DNA of 37,546 nucleotides, taken from positions 1-37,546 of the forward strand of contig LRSR01000056.1 of the NCBI GenBank assembly GCA_001579985.1. Direction: 5' to 3'. Numbering within the stretch: the first letter of the stretch is position 1; every line of letters starts with the position of its first letter. The position numbers were made by a program, and so were the translations under genes. This document shows positions 34,962-37,546 of the stretch, piece by piece. The notes beneath the pieces were generated by a model. It did not search any database and was not told the origin of the DNA. It worked only from the letters and a program-made list of their open reading frames with translations. The stretch is from Hypsibius dujardini. Lineage: Eukaryota; Tardigrada; Eutardigrada; Parachela; Hypsibiidae.

Positions 34962-37449
34962 TCAGAGTTTCAACGCGGCGTTAAAGCTCAGCAGTTGACA
35001 ATGCAAAAGCTTGTTGTCCGTCGTTCCCAACAAAATCGCTCGCTTATAAGGCACCACTACGGAGGCCCCACTCAGCACAGATCCATCGTCGGAATAGATT
35101 TCCGCCGATCCCGCGAACTTGCCATCCTTGACACCAATGCGGAGAGCCTGTGAGAACAAAACGGCGATTTACAGGTGAACATTCATCAAGAGAAGTAGTG
35201 TGGGATGCTTCTGCAATCGCACCTGACTGGGAATCTGGTTAGCAAACCCCAACCAGTTAGCGTATCCCGCGAGACCGGAAGGGAAGGCACCGACCCACAA
35301 ATCACCGGTCTCGGGATCGACATCCACGCTGTTCGGCAGCGAGCCGAGATACTTTGTGTCAATGGGTTCCAACTTGAGGGACGAGACGATCCGGAAGGAA
35401 CTGATGCGTTTCTTTGTCAATTCAGACAGGTACAGAAACCTTGAACCCAAGCGCAGACGTTTCGATATAGTAATGCACCGTTTTTGGCACTTGAGTTTGA
35501 ATGATGGCTGGCATGTTGGGAAGCTTACTTCTTGTCAGGTGATACGTTAATTCCATTGGATCCGTAACGACCATTCAGCACAACCGTTCCCTGCTTCCCA
35601 TCTGCAAAGGGAAGCGGTTAGTTTGAGCGTCTGTGGTCGGTGGCACCACAGACGCCGATCCCGCGTGATGAAGACAAATCAGAAAAGCAGAAGTCATACC
35701 GAAATAAACGACGTTCTGCAGCGGCACCATAAAGAAGATCATCTCCAGTTCCCGCAGAAGTTTGCTCTGCATGGTGAACGAGTTTGTGGTGTAGAATTTG
35801 TCCTTGCCAACCACGACCAGATCGTTCAGCCTAAAATTAAGTGAGGAACTAGAGAATCAGTTTTTGTAATTCGATGCCCAGGACTTCCTACCCGAGGAAT
35901 TCAGAGTCACGGAACGACTTCTCCCAAGTAAGGCCCTGCCCGTCGGCATTCAGTAAAAACCGCTCAATGGTGTCCGACGGCGGTGACTGCGTGTTGGGTG
36001 CATGGTTCACCACGTAAACGTAGGTCTGGCCTGTGATGAGAAACGAGGGTGGGGGGGGGAGAATCACAGAGCGTCAAGTCAGTGGCCAATTGATCCCATT
36101 TCATGGCAGTTTATTTGGAATACTAAATCACTTACCGGATTCCGTGTAGACGCTGATGCCGTGCGGATTCAATGCGCCCTGTAAAACAGTGGAACATAAT
36201 CGTGGCATTATGACCTGTTTATTAAGTACTTCAATGAAGCGGCCAACTTGATCCAGTTGTGATGAGTGATCCAACATTAAAAGCGATTCGTAACAGATTC
36301 TGAGATTGGTTTGGAGACTGTCTATCAAGAAGCACTGAATCGTTGCGTACCTTGAAACCAGTCAGTTTGAGCAGCTTCGCCGCCTCCTGCGGGGTGGAGA
36401 AGTCAAACGTCATCAATGCCGGGTTTCCCTGTGATCCGGTACGTGTTCGGCCCTGTAATCGATGAATCAGTTTTAGTAAGCGCCGATTCAATTCCAGCAG
36501 GCATGACGGTTGGGCAGGGTATGAGGGAAGGGTCCTGGAATGGGCCACTTGACTTTCCCGTACCCTGGAATGGGCCACCCTGGAATGGGCCACCCTAGAA
36601 TGGGCCACCCTAGAATGGGCCACCCTGAAATAGGCCACCCTGGAATGGGCCACCCTGGAATGGGCCACCCTGGAATAGGCCACCCTGGAATGGGCCACCC
36701 TGGAATGGGCCACCCTGGAATAGGCCACCCTGAAATGGGCCACCCTGGAATGGGCCACCCTGAAATGGGCCACCCTGAAATGGGCCACCCTGGAATGGGC
36801 CACCCTGGAATGACAACTTCCAGACAGGTTTTAGGTGACACCAAGATCTTAAACGACAGAGAATAATCGATAACCCCGGTGGAACGCGTATCAGATATGA
36901 AGAAAAGTTGTGAGAACATGTTTAAAAAACGAAATAATTAGACGATTAGAAAAAGCTCACTATAGAGGGCGCCGACTACGCAGTGACTGATCTGTTTTCT
37001 ATAAATTTGTGACAGAGCGCCCCCTGCCGCCCGGTGGCCCATTCCAGAACCCTTCCCTCATACGCGACGAAACCATACCGTAGAAAGGATGGCTACACCC
37101 GAAGGGAGCACCGCAATGTCCTCCGCACCGTGTTCTAATTGAAATTGAAAAATAACACCCATGAAAACCAACTTTGAAACAACCAATTGAGTAAGGGACA
37201 AATCAATGAATGGACCAAATATTCAACCAATCGAATGTGTATTTCGAAAACAAATCAATCAATCGAGAGATCACTCAAAAATGCAGGCAATCTGCCAGTA
37301 CGGACCGTTAAGCCAATCAATTCAACAATCAATCGAAAAATCAGGGCTGTATTTCGATGAGAACCGGAGAAAACCTACCAACTCCCTTGACGAATTTACA
37401 TGGTCCCGGAACATTCGTGTGAATCACCTTGTTGACGTCCAAAAATTCT
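34962..37449 (-). CDS. paraoxonase family protein B, 5' partial, 9 exons seen
   Basis: Tandem paralogue of paraoxonase A. Exons 37449-37379, 37134-37079, 36452-36351, 36178-36136, 36030-35892, 35830-35700, 35601-35529, 35439-35223 and 35147-34962 keep phase. The first exon, with the start codon and hydrophobic anchor, is not in the window; the first exon seen begins with a partial codon. Conserved: GAEDIAVLPSG, NPHGIS, VVNHAPN, LNDLVVVG and SNGINVSPD. Where paraoxonase A and PON1 have LVDN (calcium ligands D269/N270), this protein reads LPNS, so two ligands are replaced and activity is doubtful. Intron positions match gene A, except for an extra intron between the Phe and Asp codons of VYFDGK at 35602-35699. 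The long second intron holds a 545-bp inverted-repeat element with a minisatellite. The C-terminus is slightly longer than in gene A (LLSFNAALKL). Confidence 0.9.
36519..37063. mobile_element. 545-bp element with 30-bp terminal inverted repeats
   Basis: The left end 36519-36548 (GTATGAGGGAAGGGTCCTGG and ten more bases) and the inverted right end 37034-37063 differ at one of 30 positions. The inner end of each arm contains TGGAATGGGCCAC, the unit of the minisatellite inside. There is no coding capacity and no clear target-site duplication. It lies in a paraoxonase B intron, ending 16 bp from the next exon. It is probably a non-autonomous DNA transposon. Confidence 0.75.
36563..36812. repeat. 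15-bp minisatellite, about 16-17 copies
   Basis: Tandem copies of CCCTGGAATGGGCCA with scattered single-base variants (TAGAAT, TGAAAT, ATAGGC). The unit equals the inner part of the terminal inverted repeat of the surrounding element. Confidence 0.97.
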
Positions 37450-37546
37450 CTGCAACCCATAAAATGAGGGACGGTTGAGAGTTGTTGCCACGTCTACAAA
37501 TACTGTGCATGCCTGGAGGATGTTTTCACATTTTTTTTCCCAGGTT

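Noticed and set aside
36231-36919. Open frames of repeated GMGHP, GGPFQ or HSRVA units
   Set aside because: They are frames through the 15-bp minisatellite inside a paraoxonase B intron, open on both strands only because of the repeat.

Overview
The window is nuclear DNA from an animal. Every recognisable gene is split by GT-AG introns, most of them 80 to 800 bp, and I could follow the splice phase exon by exon. The gene set is metazoan: a nine-finger TFIIIA, a SMYD lysine methyltransferase, a K-Ras-like GTPase, two paraoxonases, DNA/RNA topoisomerase III beta and SF3B5. There are no operons, CRISPR arrays, phage genes or recognisable tRNA/rRNA genes. Introns and spacers are full of CTGT/ACAG microsatellites, minisatellites and short hairpin (MITE-like) elements. 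The sequence suggests an invertebrate or early-branching animal, but I cannot name the phylum.

Layout. 1-3549: no gene found, several repeats. 3550-5137 (+): quinoid dihydropteridine reductase, 5 exons. 6350-11295 (-): topoisomerase III beta, about 10 exons, apparently ending in a double-stranded-RNA-binding domain. 11578-11974 (+): SF3B5, divergent from TOP3B across a 282-bp shared promoter. 12480-13948 (-): TFIIIA, 3 exons, convergent with SF3B5. 14392-15984 (+): GTP:AMP phosphotransferase (AK3 type), divergent from TFIIIA. 16523-18058 (+): a probable four-exon gene for a secreted cysteine-rich protein of no family I recognise. 18835-21402 (+): SMYD protein, 8 exons. 21403-24221: spacer with hairpin elements. 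24231-27746 (+): Ras GTPase, 9 exons. 29153-34477 (-): paraoxonase A, 9 exons, with a complete adenosine deaminase gene (31251-33613, +) nested inside its 3-kb fifth intron. 34962 to about 37449 (-): paraoxonase B, a tandem paralogue whose first exon lies outside the window.

These are mostly unrelated housekeeping and signalling genes packed closely, often as divergent or convergent pairs, rather than one pathway. The observations most worth a second look are: (1) the exon chain joining topoisomerase III beta to a C-terminal dsRBD in place of the zinc-ribbon/RGG tail of its animal relatives; (2) the cysteine-rich secreted gene with all introns in phase 1; (3) loss in paraoxonase B of two calcium ligands that paraoxonase A keeps; (4) the nested adenosine deaminase gene; (5) a minisatellite that appears to have grown out of the terminal inverted repeat of a mobile element; and (6) three related hairpins in one Ras intron. 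All exon boundaries are read by eye from splice consensus, phase and homology; none is supported by transcript data.
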